From Atlantibacter sp. RC6 (lineage in GTDB: Bacteria > Pseudomonadota > Gammaproteobacteria > Enterobacterales > Enterobacteriaceae), in NCBI RefSeq assembly GCF_014193285.1, contig NZ_JACHZE010000007.1:1-64000 (forward strand): a DNA stretch of 64,000 nucleotides, in the 5' to 3' direction. The notes under the pieces were generated by a model. That model was not told the DNA's origin. It did no database searches and saw nothing but the letters and a program-made list of their open reading frames with translations. The position numbers and the translations under genes were made by a program. Positions 1-11,300 of the stretch are shown piece by piece. Each line of letters begins with the position of its first letter. The stretch's first letter is position 1.

Positions 1-12
1 AGAGCAAAAAGT

Positions 13-55
13 GTCACCCATGTGACCGGTCAGATCTGTAACCCATGTGACCGGT
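13..55. repeat. 18-bp tandem direct repeat, possible IS end
   Basis: An 18-bp unit occurs at 13-30 and 38-55 with one mismatch, 25 bp apart; both share the core ACCCATGTGACCGGT. Repeated ACCCATGT-type units recall the terminal regions of IS481-like elements, but that comparison is from memory. No transposase is visible because the window starts here. Confidence 0.5.
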
Positions 56-122
56 TCATACACGGCGAGCCCCCCTGGCCCGTTCGCGTACACTGACGCC
101 AGAGACTGACACGAAAGCCCAG

Positions 123-167
123 GCGAACGGAACCATTCCACTAAACCCACGCGAATGGAACAATTCC
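123..167. repeat. 17-bp direct repeat downstream of aegA
   Basis: The sequence GCGAACGGAACCATTCC at 123-139 recurs at 151-167 with two mismatches, 28 bp apart. It lies just past the 3' end of aegA. No function is recognised. Confidence 0.45.
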
Positions 168-177
168 CCTTCCCCTC

Positions 178-2474
<2,297 letters not shown>

Positions 2475-4187
2475 GTGATAGTTCAACGCCCGGTATCCAC
2501 AAGCCTTGCCCGTGCCTTTTTTTACATCATGCTGCTGTCGCTGCTTTCGACGGGCGTCGCCCTGTTGACGCTTGCCAGCAGCCTGCGCGATGCCGAAGCG
2601 GTGAATATCGCCGGTTCGCTGCGCATGCAAAGCTACCGGCTCGGTTATGAGTTACAGGCCCAGGATCCGCAGCTTGAGATCCACCGCCAGCAATATGATA
2701 CGGCGCTTAACTCGCCGGTTCTGCTGTTGCTTAACCGCTGGTATGTCCCCGCGGAAGTGCGGGAGCGTTATGCGGCGCTGCACGAGAACTGGCAAGAGAT
2801 GAACCACCGCATGCTGGCGCGGGATCTGGCGTGGTATCAGGATAATATTTCCGGCTACGTGCATCAGATAGACCTGTTTGTTTTGGCGCTGCAACACTAT
2901 GCCGAGCGCAAAGTGATCCTGGTGGTGCTGACTTCGCTGTTCGGTTTTATGGCCATCTTTATCCTGGTGGTGTTTACCTTGCGGCGTATTCGCCAACAGG
3001 TGGTGGAGCCGCTAAACAGCCTGGTGCGCGCCAGCCGCAGCATTGAGCAACAGCAGTTTGATTACCCGGCGCTTAATACTGAACTGGATAACGAGCTGGG
3101 CCTGCTGGGCCGTTCGTTCACCCGCATGTCCGGCGAGCTGCAAAAGCTGTATCGCTCGCTGGAAGAAAACGTGCGGGAAAAAACCCTCAGCCTACAGGAA
3201 GCCAACCGTATGCTGGGCGTGCTGTATAACTGCTCCCAGGCGCTGAATGTCAGTACCATCGACCAGCACTGTTTCCGGCGGATTTTGCAAATTGTTCGCC
3301 AGCACGAAGCGATTGGCGCGATTGAGATGGAAGTGGGCAGCCACTGGCGGCTCAGCGAAGGGGCCAGCGAGCCGATGGCGCCGTGGCATACGCTGCCGCT
3401 GGCAATGCAGGAAACGATTTTCGGGCAGCTACGCTGGCAATCTCAAGGGAAAAACCCGTCGCCGCAGCTGATGGAAAGTGTCGCCAATATGCTGGGGCGC
3501 GGGCTGTACTTCAACCAGGCGCAAAAGCATTATCAACAGTTATTATTGATGGAAGAACGTGCGACTATTGCCCGTGAACTGCACGATTCGCTGGCCCAGG
3601 TGCTGTCGTTTTTACGCATCCAGTTGACGCTGCTCAAGCGCGCGGTGCCGCAGGATAATGACAAAGCGCAGCAGATTATCAGCGATTTCGACCGGGCGCT
3701 GAACGACGCTTACCGTCAACTGCGTGAGCTGTTGACCACGTTCCGCTTAACGCTGCAACAGGCGGATTTACCGTCGGCGTTGCAGGAGATGATTGAGCCG
3801 CTGCGCGGGCAAACCGCCGCCGCGATCCATCTGGATTGCAAAATGTCGCCACTGGCGCTGGATGCCCAGCAGCAGGTACATTTGCTGCAAATCGTCCGTG
3901 AGGCGGTACTAAACGCCATTAAACACGCCAACGCCAGCGAGATTTCCGTGAGCTGTTTGACGTCGCCGGACGGCAGCCACGCGGTGTATATCCGTGATAA
4001 TGGCGCCGGGATCGCCAGCCTTGATGAACCCGCCGGTCATTATGGGCTAAATATCATGCATGAACGTGCCGAAAGATTAGGTGGGGTGCTAACCATTTCG
4101 CGTCCGGTCAATGGCGGAACCATGATTGGCATCAGCTTTACCACACCCCAGGCAATGTCTGACGTGGCAAACGTCTCATTACAATAA
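2475..4187 (+). CDS. narQ: NarQ, nitrate/nitrite sensor histidine kinase
   Basis: 570 residues (E. coli 566). The first transmembrane helix is at about 14-34, followed by the P-box that binds nitrate (around residues 42-58), a periplasmic four-helix domain, a second transmembrane helix at about 146-166, then HAMP, signalling and cysteine-region linkers. The HisKA_3 dimerisation domain has its phospho-acceptor at H370 in ARELHDSL, and a C-terminal HATPase contains NAIKHANA and DNGAGI. It phosphorylates NarP and NarL in response to nitrate or nitrite. Only 26 bp separate it from the downstream response regulator, so the two are probably one operon here. Confidence 0.95.
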   Translation: MIVQRPVSTSLARAFFYIMLLSLLSTGVALLTLASSLRDAEAVNIAGSLRMQSYRLGYELQAQDPQLEIHRQQYDTALNSPVLLLLNRWYVPAEVRERYAALHENWQEMNHRMLARDLAWYQDNISGYVHQIDLFVLALQHYAERKVILVVLTSLFGFMAIFILVVFTLRRIRQQVVEPLNSLVRASRSIEQQQFDYPALNTELDNELGLLGRSFTRMSGELQKLYRSLEENVREKTLSLQEANRMLGVLYNCSQALNVSTIDQHCFRRILQIVRQHEAIGAIEMEVGSHWRLSEGASEPMAPWHTLPLAMQETIFGQLRWQSQGKNPSPQLMESVANMLGRGLYFNQAQKHYQQLLLMEERATIARELHDSLAQVLSFLRIQLTLLKRAVPQDNDKAQQIISDFDRALNDAYRQLRELLTTFRLTLQQADLPSALQEMIEPLRGQTAAAIHLDCKMSPLALDAQQQVHLLQIVREAVLNAIKHANASEISVSCLTSPDGSHAVYIRDNGAGIASLDEPAGHYGLNIMHERAERLGGVLTISRPVNGGTMIGISFTTPQAMSDVANVSLQ

Positions 4188-4213
4188 TCACACCGTATTA
4201 CAGGGAGACCAGG

Positions 4214-4858
4214 ATGACGGAAAAACAACAGCATCAGGTATTGATTGTCGACGATCATCCGCTGATGCGCCGCGGTATTCGCCAGTTGCTGGAAATCGAC
4301 GACAGCTTCAACGTGGTGGGTGAAGCCAGCAGTGGGACGGAAGCTATCAGTCTTGCTAATCGCCTTTCGCCCGATGTCATCCTGCTGGATCTCAATATGA
4401 AAGGGCTGAGCGGCCTCGATACGCTGCATGCCCTGCGCCGCGACGGCGTCAGCGCGCGGATTATCGTGCTGACCGTGTCGGATGCGCGCAACGATGTGTA
4501 TGCCCTGATTGACGCGGGCGCGGACGGTTATCTGCTCAAGGACAGCGATCCGGAAGCGCTGCTGGCGGCGATCCGCCACGGCGCGCTGCATGGCGACGCG
4601 TTTAGCGAGCAGGTGCGCGAATACTTAAATAATCGTAAAGATAGCGTAAAAAGCGACGATCCTTTTACCACGCTGACTGAGCGGGAACTGGATGTGTTGC
4701 AGGAAGTGGCGCGTGGCCAGTCGAATAAGCAAATCGCGATGGTGCTGCATATTTCTGAAGAGACCGTAAAAGTGCATATTCGCAATCTGTTACGTAAGCT
4801 GAATGTGCGTTCCCGGGTGGCGGCGACGGTGCTGTTTCTGGAAACTCGCGGATTATAA
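4214..4858 (+). CDS. narP: NarP-type response regulator
   Basis: 214 residues. The receiver domain occupies roughly residues 1-125 with the phospho-acceptor D59 in LLDLNMKG and the conserved K in YLLKDSD. The LuxR-type helix-turn-helix spans about residues 148-207 (LTERELDVLQ, NKQIA, VKVHIRNLLRKLNVRSR). It resembles E. coli NarP more than NarL and would regulate anaerobic respiratory genes. An AGGGAG ribosome-binding site precedes the ATG. In E. coli K-12 narP lies far away beside the ccm genes; here it directly follows its kinase, giving an ordinary two-component operon. Confidence 0.9.
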   Translation: MTEKQQHQVLIVDDHPLMRRGIRQLLEIDDSFNVVGEASSGTEAISLANRLSPDVILLDLNMKGLSGLDTLHALRRDGVSARIIVLTVSDARNDVYALIDAGADGYLLKDSDPEALLAAIRHGALHGDAFSEQVREYLNNRKDSVKSDDPFTTLTERELDVLQEVARGQSNKQIAMVLHISEETVKVHIRNLLRKLNVRSRVAATVLFLETRGL

Positions 4859-4866
4859 TTACCTTC

Positions 4867-4888
4867 GCAGGCTGGGTCTTCAGCCTGC
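4867..4888 (+). other. Stem-loop after narP
   Basis: GCAGGCTG at 4867-4874 pairs with CAGCCTGC at 4881-4888. It is followed on the plus strand by an A-run, not a T-run, so it is a weak candidate for a terminator. Confidence 0.45.
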
Positions 4889-4920
4889 AAAAACTGAATA
4901 CTAATTTACACTATCTCCTC

Positions 4921-4938
4921 ATTTTCTCCACGTTTGAC
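4921..4938 (+). promoter_or_regulatory. Putative BaeR binding site of acrD
   Basis: ATTTTCTCCACGTTTGAC matches the BaeR consensus TTTTTCTCCATDATTGGC at 14 of 18 positions and lies about 72 bp upstream of the acrD start. In E. coli and Salmonella acrD is activated by the BaeSR envelope-stress system, so this site fits. The consensus is quoted from memory. Confidence 0.6.
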
Positions 4939-5009
4939 CTGGGGTAAGCGGATACAGTTAAGCGGGCCCTAATAATAACGCTGCGAAGCAATAAGAGGTT
5001 TTGACACAC

Positions 5010-8000
5010 ATGGCGAATTTTTTTATCGATCGCCCCATTTTTGCCTGGGTGCTGGCCATTATTTTGTGTCTTACTGGCACGTTAGCCATTTTTTCATTAC
5101 CTGTTGAGCAATATCCCGATCTGGCGCCGCCGAATGTGCGGATCACCGCCAACTATCCCGGCGCGTCGGCGCAAACCCTGGAAAATACCGTTACCCAGGT
5201 TATCGAGCAGAACATGACCGGCCTCGATAACCTGATGTACATGTCGTCGCAAAGCAGCGGGACCGGCCAGGCATCAATTACGTTAAGTTTCGCCGCCGGG
5301 ACCGACCCGGACGAAGCCGTGCAGCAGGTACAAAATCAGCTACAGTCGGCGATGCGTAAACTCCCCCAGGCGGTGCAAAACCAGGGGGTGACGGTGCGTA
5401 AAACCGGCGACACCAATATTCTGACCATCGCGTTTGTCTCCACCGACGGCAGTATGGATAAACAGGATATCGCCGACTACGTTGCCAGTAATATCCAGGA
5501 TCCATTAAGCCGTGTGGACGGCGTGGGCGATATTGACGCCTACGGCTCGCCCTACTCGATGCGCATCTGGCTGGAGCCCGGCAAGCTTATCAGCTATCAG
5601 CTCACAACTCAGGACGTGGTGGACGCGATTGAATCCCAGAACAGCCAGATTGCCGTGGGTCAGTTGGGCGGTACGCCGTCAGTGGATAACCAGGCGCTGA
5701 ACGCCACCATCAATGCCCAGTCGCTGTTAGAGACCCCGGAACAGTTCCGCGATATTACCCTGCGGGTCAATCAGGACGGTTCGGAAGTGAAACTCGGCGA
5801 TGTTGCCGTGGTCGAGATGGGCGCGGAAAAGTACGACTATCTGAGCCGGTTTAACGGTAATGCGGCATCCGGACTGGGGATTAAACTCGCGTCCGGCGCC
5901 AACGAGATGGCGACGGCGGAACTGGCGCTAAAAAAACTTGATGAACTGGCCCAGTACTTCCCCCACGGGCTGGAATACAAAGTCGCCTATGAGACCACGT
6001 CGTTTGTTAAGGCCTCGATTGTCGATGTGGTGAAAACGCTGCTGGAAGCCATCGCGCTGGTATTCCTGGTGATGTACCTGTTCCTGCAGAACTTCCGCGC
6101 CACACTGATCCCGACTATCGCCGTTCCGGTGGTATTGATGGGCACCTTCGCCGTGCTGTACGCCTTCGGCTACAGCATCAATACCCTGACGATGTTCGCT
6201 ATGGTGCTGGCCATCGGCCTGCTGGTGGACGACGCCATTGTGGTGGTGGAAAACGTCGAGCGCATTATGAGCGAAGAGGGTTTATCGCCACGGGAAGCGA
6301 CGCGCAAATCGATGGGGCAGATCCAGGGCGCGCTGGTGGGCATCGCCATGGTGCTTTCCGCAGTGTTTATCCCGATGGCCTTTTTCGGCGGCACCACCGG
6401 CGCGATTTACCGGCAGTTCTCTATCACTATCGTTTCCGCCATGGTGCTGTCGGTGCTGGTGGCGATGATCCTCACCCCTGCCCTGTGCGCCACCATGTTG
6501 AAGCCGCTGCATAAAGGCGAGCACCACGGCCAGCGCGGATTTTTCGGCTGGTTCAACCGGATGTTCAGCCGCAACGCGGCGCGCTATGAGCGCGGCGTGG
6601 GCAAGATTTTGCACCGCAGCGTGCGCTGGATGCTGATTTACGCGCTGCTGCTCGGCGGCATGGTGATCATCTTTTTACGGTTGCCCACCTCATTTTTGCC
6701 GCTGGAAGACCGCGGGATGTTTATCACCTCGGTACAGTTGCCCAGCGGCGCCACCCAGCAGCAGACGCTGAAAGTGGTTCAGCAGGTGGAGCACTATTTC
6801 TTCACCAAAGAGAAAGACAACGTTATGTCGGTCTTCGCCACCGTGGGCTCCGGGCCGGGCGGCAACGGGCAAAACGTGGCGCGGATGTTTGTCCGCCTGA
6901 AAGACTGGGACGACCGCGACGTAAAAACCGGCAGTTCGTTCGCCATTATCGAACGCGCCACCAAAGCGTTTCAGGGCATCAAAGAAGCGCGGGTGTTCGC
7001 CAGCAGCCCGCCTGCGATTAGCGGCATGGGTAGTTCAGCAGGCTTTGATATGGAACTTCAGGATCACGGCGGAGCCGGTCACGACGCGCTAATGAAAGCG
7101 CGCGACCAGTTGCTGGCGCTGGCCGGAGACAATCAACAGCTGACCCGGGTGCGCCATAATGGCCTGGACGACAGCCCGCAGTTGCAGATTGATATCGATC
7201 AGCGTAAAGCGCAGGCGTTGGGCGTCTCCATTGACGACATCAATAACACGTTGCAAACCGCCTGGGGCTCCAGCTATGTGAACGATTTTATGGATCGCGG
7301 GCGTGTGAAAAAGGTTTACGTTCAGGCCGCCGCGAAATATCGCATGCTGCCGGATGACATCAATCAGTGGTACGTGCGCAATAAAGAGGGCGGGATGGTG
7401 CCCTTCTCCACTTTCGCCACCTCGCGCTGGGAAACCGGTTCGCCGCGCCTTGAACGGTACAACGGCTATTCGGCGGTAGAGATCGTCGGTGAAGCCGCGC
7501 CTGGCGTCAGTACCGGGACCGCGATGGATATCATGGAGCAGTTGGTGAAAGAGTTGCCGGTTGGATTTGGCGTAGAGTGGACGGCGATGTCCTATCAGGA
7601 ACGGCTTTCCGGCGCGCAGGCCCCGGCGCTGTATGCCATCTCCCTGCTGGTGGTCTTCCTGTGCCTGGCGGCGCTGTATGAGAGCTGGTCGGTGCCGTTC
7701 TCGGTGATGCTGGTGGTGCCACTGGGCGTGATTGGCGCGCTGCTGGCGACCTGGCTGCGCGGGCTGGAAAATGACGTCTATTTCCAGGTGGGGTTACTGA
7801 CGGTAATCGGGCTATCGGCCAAGAACGCGATACTGATTGTTGAATTCGCCAACGATATGAATGCGCGCGGCAAGGATCTGATCGCCGCCACACTGGAAGC
7901 CTGCCATCAGCGTCTGCGCCCGATCCTGATGACGTCGCTGGCGTTTATTTTCGGCGTCCTCCCCATGGCGACCAGTAGCGGCGCGGGTTCCAGCAGCCAG

Positions 8001-8126
8001 CACGCCGTTGGTACCGGGGTAATGGGTGGCATGATTTCCGCTACCGTACTGGCAATCTTCTTTGTGCCGCTGTTTTTCGTACTGGTAAGACAGCGTTTCC
8101 CGTTGAAGGAACGCCCGGAAAAGTAA
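5010..8126 (+). CDS. acrD: AcrD, RND multidrug efflux pump
   Basis: 1038 residues (E. coli 1037), inner-membrane RND transporter for aminoglycosides, some beta-lactams, bile salts and metals. It works with periplasmic AcrA and outer-membrane TolC, encoded elsewhere. Twelve transmembrane helices and two large periplasmic loops are evident; the proton-relay pair D407-D408 lies in [16 protein letters not shown], and the start MANFFIDRP is typical of the family. The ATG at 5010 is preferred over the in-frame TTG nine bases upstream because it gives this family N-terminus. The gene stands alone, with a BaeR-like site upstream and a strong terminator downstream. Confidence 0.96.
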   Translation: MANFFIDRPIFAWVLAIILCLTGTLAIFSLPVEQYPDLAPPNVRITANYPGASAQTLENTVTQVIEQNMTGLDNLMYMSSQSSGTGQASITLSFAAGTDPDEAVQQVQNQLQSAMRKLPQAVQNQGVTVRKTGDTNILTIAFVSTDGSMDKQDIADYVASNIQDPLSRVDGVGDIDAYGSPYSMRIWLEPGKLISYQLTTQDVVDAIESQNSQIAVGQLGGTPSVDNQALNATINAQSLLETPEQFRDITLRVNQDGSEVKLGDVAVVEMGAEKYDYLSRFNGNAASGLGIKLASGANEMATAELALKKLDELAQYFPHGLEYKVAYETTSFVKASIVDVVKTLLEAIALVFLVMYLFLQNFRATLIPTIAVPVVLMGTFAVLYAFGYSINTLTMFAMVLAIGLLVDDAIVVVENVERIMSEEGLSPREATRKSMGQIQGALVGIAMVLSAVFIPMAFFGGTTGAIYRQFSITIVSAMVLSVLVAMILTPALCATMLKPLHKGEHHGQRGFFGWFNRMFSRNAARYERGVGKILHRSVRWMLIYALLLGGMVIIFLRLPTSFLPLEDRGMFITSVQLPSGATQQQTLKVVQQVEHYFFTKEKDNVMSVFATVGSGPGGNGQNVARMFVRLKDWDDRDVKTGSSFAIIERATKAFQGIKEARVFASSPPAISGMGSSAGFDMELQDHGGAGHDALMKARDQLLALAGDNQQLTRVRHNGLDDSPQLQIDIDQRKAQALGVSIDDINNTLQTAWGSSYVNDFMDRGRVKKVYVQAAAKYRMLPDDINQWYVRNKEGGMVPFSTFATSRWETGSPRLERYNGYSAVEIVGEAAPGVSTGTAMDIMEQLVKELPVGFGVEWTAMSYQERLSGAQAPALYAISLLVVFLCLAALYESWSVPFSVMLVVPLGVIGALLATWLRGLENDVYFQVGLLTVIGLSAKNAILIVEFANDMNARGKDLIAATLEACHQRLRPILMTSLAFIFGVLPMATSSGAGSSSQHAVGTGVMGGMISATVLAIFFVPLFFVLVRQRFPLKERPEK

Positions 8127-8138
8127 CAGATTTGACGC

Positions 8139-8171
8139 AAAAAAAAAGCGGCCTGTGAAGGTCGCTTTTTT
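8139..8171. terminator. acrD/ypfM bidirectional terminator
   Basis: GCGGCC at 8148-8153 pairs with GGTCGC at 8160-8165 and is flanked by an A-run and a T-run, so it can end both acrD on the plus strand and ypfM on the minus strand. Confidence 0.8.
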
Positions 8172-8233
8172 AGTGGGTTTACCCACGATTTATTATTCTA
8201 AGAACGTCGTGTTCTTGATTTCATACTGGATGG

Positions 8234-8293
8234 TTACTTACGCAGCATCCCATCAATAAAATCTTTCCAGTTCCCTAGTTCACGATCAATCAT
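8234..8293 (-). CDS. ypfM: YpfM, 19-residue small protein
   Basis: A 19-codon frame encodes MIDRELGNWKDFIDGMLRK, differing from E. coli YpfM (MIERELGNWKDFIEVMLRK, as remembered) at a few positions. A strong GAGAGG ribosome-binding site lies 5 nt before the ATG. It sits between acrD and yffB, as in E. coli. Conservation of nearly every residue over so short a frame supports real translation. Function is unknown; E. coli YpfM was detected as a small expressed protein. Confidence 0.88.
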   Translation of the reverse strand: MIDRELGNWKDFIDGMLRK

Positions 8294-8786
8294 AACTACC
8301 TCTCTTATTATATTTTCATTATATGAAAATATATCTTCTTCGTGAAGATATTTTAGCCAACTGCTTTACACGTCTTATTTGGTATTCAGCGTTGTTGAAA
8401 AGTACTATGCCGCGTTTCGAATACATAAGTCGTGACAGACCGCAATATTTTGAAATTTGCTTTAAAATAAGAACTTACCCATGAATTACGTTACAAAACG
8501 GTGTAATAGCGGCGCTGATGATAACAGACAACGATCTTTTCCATCACACTTTTCACTGAACTGAATAATCTGTAATCATTGCGACGATTATCATTGCTTC
8601 TGTTAATATTGATCACCCGATGTATACACTACGACTATTATTCAGAGTTTATTCATCCTTTGTGATAAGCTGAATATCACCTGCATAATTATCGCGGAAC
8701 TTTTATATTACTTAGCGCGCAACATGATTATTTAATTATTCTAAAAATTTGATTTAATAAACTCCATTACTACAAAAGGACTCAAT
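8294..8786. other. AT-rich intergenic region ypfM-yffB
   Basis: This 493-bp gap is far richer in A and T than its neighbours. It holds the ypfM leader with two hairpins (TTTTCAT/ATGAAAA around 8313-8329 and ATATCTTC/GAAGATAT at 8331-8351) and, at the right end, the yffB promoter region and an AAAAGGA ribosome-binding site. A 27-codon frame begins at 8480 but has no ribosome-binding site. I recognise no gene or sRNA here. Confidence 0.5.
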
Positions 8787-9143
8787 ATGGTCATTCTGCA
8801 CGGCATCAAAAATTGCGACACCATCAAAAAAGCCCGCCGCTGGTTAGAAAGCCACCAGATCGATTATCAGTTCCATGACTATCGCGTTGAGGGTATTAAT
8901 GCAGAAATGATGCATAAATTTGCCGATGAACTGGGCTGGCAAGCCCTGCTGAATACCCGCGGCACCACCTGGCGCAAGCTGGATGAAGCCCAACGTAACG
9001 CCGTAAACGACGCCCCGAGCGCGATTGCGCTGATGATTGAAATGCCGGCAATTATCAAACGCCCATTGCTCTGCGCGCCCGGTAAGCCTATGCTGCTGGG
9101 TTTCAATGAAACCCAGTATCAGCAGTATTTCAACGAGGTGTAG
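8787..9143 (+). CDS. yffB: YffB, ArsC/Spx-family thioredoxin-fold protein
   Basis: 118 residues, the size of E. coli YffB. The N-terminus [20 protein letters not shown] has the ArsC/Spx-family arrangement in which a single cysteine (C10) precedes a helix, and the family arginine near the C-terminus is in IIKRPLL. Homologues are annotated as arsenate-reductase-like or glutathione-dependent thiol reductases; substrate unknown. It precedes dapE by 4 bp and is surely cotranscribed with it, as in E. coli. Confidence 0.9.
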   Translation: MVILHGIKNCDTIKKARRWLESHQIDYQFHDYRVEGINAEMMHKFADELGWQALLNTRGTTWRKLDEAQRNAVNDAPSAIALMIEMPAIIKRPLLCAPGKPMLLGFNETQYQQYFNEV

Positions 9144-9147
9144 TGTT

Positions 9148-10275
9148 ATGTCCTGCCCGGTTATTGAGCTGACACAGCAGCTTATTCGTCGCCCTTCTCT
9201 GAGCCCCGATGACGCGGGCTGCCAGGCATTGCTTATCGAACGATTACGCGCCATTGGTTTCACCGTCGAATCGATGGATTTTGGCGATACCCAAAACTTC
9301 TGGGCATGGCGCGGTCAGGGTGAAACGCTGGCCTTTGCCGGGCACACTGACGTGGTACCCGCAGGCGATGCCGACCGCTGGATCAATCCGCCGTTTGAGC
9401 CCACCATTCGCGACGGCATGCTGTTTGGCCGCGGCGCGGCGGATATGAAAGGTTCTCTTGCGGCGATGGTTGTCGCCGCGGAGCGCTTCGTCGCCCAGCA
9501 TCCACACCATAAAGGACGCCTCGCGTTTCTGATCACTTCCGATGAAGAGGCCAGCGCCAAAAACGGCACCGTTAAGGTGGTGGAAGAACTGATGGCGCGC
9601 AACGAACGGCTGGATTATTGCCTGGTGGGCGAACCGTCCAGCACCGAGGTCGTAGGCGACGTGGTAAAAAATGGCCGTCGCGGTTCATTAACCTGTAACC
9701 TGACCATTCACGGCGTGCAGGGTCATGTGGCCTACCCGCACCTGGCGGATAACCCGGTGCACCGCGCTGCGCCGATGCTGGCGGAGCTGGTCGGTATTGA
9801 GTGGGACCGCGGCAACGCCTTCTTCCCGCCGACCAGCATGCAGGTTGCCAATATCAAAGCCGGCACCGGCAGCAATAACGTGATCCCCGGCGATCTGTTC
9901 GTGCAGTTTAATTTCCGCTTCAGCACCGAGCTGACGGACGAGCTGATTAAACAGCGCGTAATCGAGATCCTCGATCGCCATCAGCTGCGTTACAGCGTGG
10001 ACTGGTGGCTATCCGGCCAGCCGTTCCTGACCTCACGCGGCAAACTGGTGGATGCGGTGGTGAATGCGGTTGCGCACTATAATGAAATCAAACCCCAACT
10101 GTTGACCACAGGCGGCACCTCGGACGGGCGGTTTATCGCGCGGATGGGCGCGCAGGTTGTGGAGCTTGGGCCGGTTAACGCCACCATTCATAAAATCAAT
10201 GAGTGCGTGAACGCCGCCGACCTGCAACTGCTGGCCCGCATGTATCAACGCATTATGGAGCAACTCGTCGCCTGA
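9148..10275 (+). CDS. dapE: DapE, succinyl-diaminopimelate desuccinylase
   Basis: 375 residues, identical in length to E. coli DapE. It hydrolyses N-succinyl-LL-diaminopimelate to LL-diaminopimelate and succinate in lysine and peptidoglycan precursor synthesis. This is an M20-family dimetal enzyme: H66 in FAGHTDVVP and the D in RGAADMKG are metal ligands, the catalytic Glu pair is in TSDEEAS, and GGTSDGRF lies near the end. The start is the ATG at 9148, four bases after yffB stops; an earlier in-frame ATG inside yffB is not used. Confidence 0.96.
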   Translation: MSCPVIELTQQLIRRPSLSPDDAGCQALLIERLRAIGFTVESMDFGDTQNFWAWRGQGETLAFAGHTDVVPAGDADRWINPPFEPTIRDGMLFGRGAADMKGSLAAMVVAAERFVAQHPHHKGRLAFLITSDEEASAKNGTVKVVEELMARNERLDYCLVGEPSSTEVVGDVVKNGRRGSLTCNLTIHGVQGHVAYPHLADNPVHRAAPMLAELVGIEWDRGNAFFPPTSMQVANIKAGTGSNNVIPGDLFVQFNFRFSTELTDELIKQRVIEILDRHQLRYSVDWWLSGQPFLTSRGKLVDAVVNAVAHYNEIKPQLLTTGGTSDGRFIARMGAQVVELGPVNATIHKINECVNAADLQLLARMYQRIMEQLVA

Positions 10276-10298
10276 CGAGTCGTTCCGGGAGGAACTAC

Positions 10299-10490
10299 AT
10301 GGATTTGCTGGCGAAATACTGGTGGGTGCTGGTACTGGTTTTTCTGGTTGGCGTGTTGCTGAACGTCATCAAAGACCTTAAGCGTATCGATCATAAGAAG
10401 TTTTTGAACAACCGTCCGGAATTGCCCCCACATCGTGATTTTAACGATAAATGGGATGATGAAGACGACTGGCCGAAGAAAAAGCCATAA
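10299..10490 (+). CDS. ypfN: YpfN, small single-span membrane protein
   Basis: 63 residues (E. coli YpfN 66). One transmembrane helix at about residues 5-24 ([18 protein letters not shown]) is followed by a charged cytoplasmic-type tail ending in acidic and lysine-rich segments. GGGAGG precedes the ATG by 7 nt. It follows dapE by 23 bp and is the last gene of yffB-dapE-ypfN. Function unknown (UPF0370 family). Confidence 0.9.
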   Translation: MDLLAKYWWVLVLVFLVGVLLNVIKDLKRIDHKKFLNNRPELPPHRDFNDKWDDEDDWPKKKP

Positions 10491-10506
10491 CCGGCCTCAC
10501 TTCTTG

Positions 10507-10532
10507 AAAAACCCTCTTGCGAGGGTTTTTTT
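10507..10532. terminator. ypfN/ypfH bidirectional terminator
   Basis: ACCCTC (10511-10516) and GAGGGT (10521-10526) form a stem with a TTGC loop, flanked by A and T runs, between two convergent genes. Confidence 0.85.
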
Positions 10533-11229
10533 ATATCATCTCAATAATATCGTCATCATTGGGCTTACCGCCGCTGAGCGCCTCGTCGAAGTAGCGCTTC
10601 GGCACGGTATAGCGCAGATGATCCAGCGCCACCTGCATGCTGCGGCCATCGATGGCATGGCCTAAATCCTCAATCACATCCAGCGTCACGTCGCCGCCCG
10701 CCTGGGTCAGCGCCTCTTCAGCTTTCACAGCGTGAGACAGTTCAATCACCCGATCTTCATCACCGTGGATCAGATGCACCGTGGTGGCGGTGGTGACGTG
10801 CTCAGGAAGCCGGGCAAAACGGCCATTAAAAGCGATAACCCGTGAAACCAGGCCCGGTTGCGCCTTGATACTTTCCAGCGCCATAATCGCCCCCTGCGAG
10901 AAGCCGATCAGCGCCGTCGCGCCCGCATCGACCCCGCTCTGCTGCTGCCAGTAGCGCACGGTTTCGATAAACAGCGGCATGATGTCATCAATGCGCTGCT
11001 GGCGGTTATCTTCTGTCACGCCCGCCACGGAAAACCACTGACGCCCCGGCGCTGGCCCGCTCGGGGCAGGCCCGCCGATGCTGACCACCAGCGCCTCGGG
11101 AAACAGCGGCGCGAAGTGACGGCCAATTTCCCCCATAGAGACCGGATTATCGCCCACGCCATGAAATAACAGCAGCAACTGTTTGGCGGGTGCGGCTGGG
11201 CTTTGAACAACAACGTGGTCATGATTCAT
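10531..11229 (-). CDS. ypfH: YpfH, alpha/beta-hydrolase esterase
   Basis: 232 residues as in E. coli. Family of phospholipase/carboxylesterases. The nucleophile serine is in GFSQGAIM, the catalytic histidine in DLGHAID, and an HGVGD oxyanion-type motif follows the first strand. E. coli YpfH has esterase activity on short p-nitrophenyl esters; the natural substrate is unknown. CAGGAG lies before the ATG. It is downstream of tmcA in the same direction, 71 bp away. Confidence 0.92.
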   Translation of the reverse strand: MNHDHVVVQSPAAPAKQLLLLFHGVGDNPVSMGEIGRHFAPLFPEALVVSIGGPAPSGPAPGRQWFSVAGVTEDNRQQRIDDIMPLFIETVRYWQQQSGVDAGATALIGFSQGAIMALESIKAQPGLVSRVIAFNGRFARLPEHVTTATTVHLIHGDEDRVIELSHAVKAEEALTQAGGDVTLDVIEDLGHAIDGRSMQVALDHLRYTVPKRYFDEALSGGKPNDDDIIEMI

Positions 11230-11300
11230 GGCTTTCTCCTGGTTAGTGAATACAGTCTACGCTTCGGAAAAACGATGACCATGCCATTTCACTGAACAAG

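Noticed and set aside
4867-4888. Strong terminator after narP
   Set aside because: The stem is good but it is followed by an A-run on the plus strand, so it is listed only as a stem-loop.
8570-8605. Fur-box-like GATTATCATT upstream of yffB
   Set aside because: Only one half resembles the Fur consensus; the partner half is missing.
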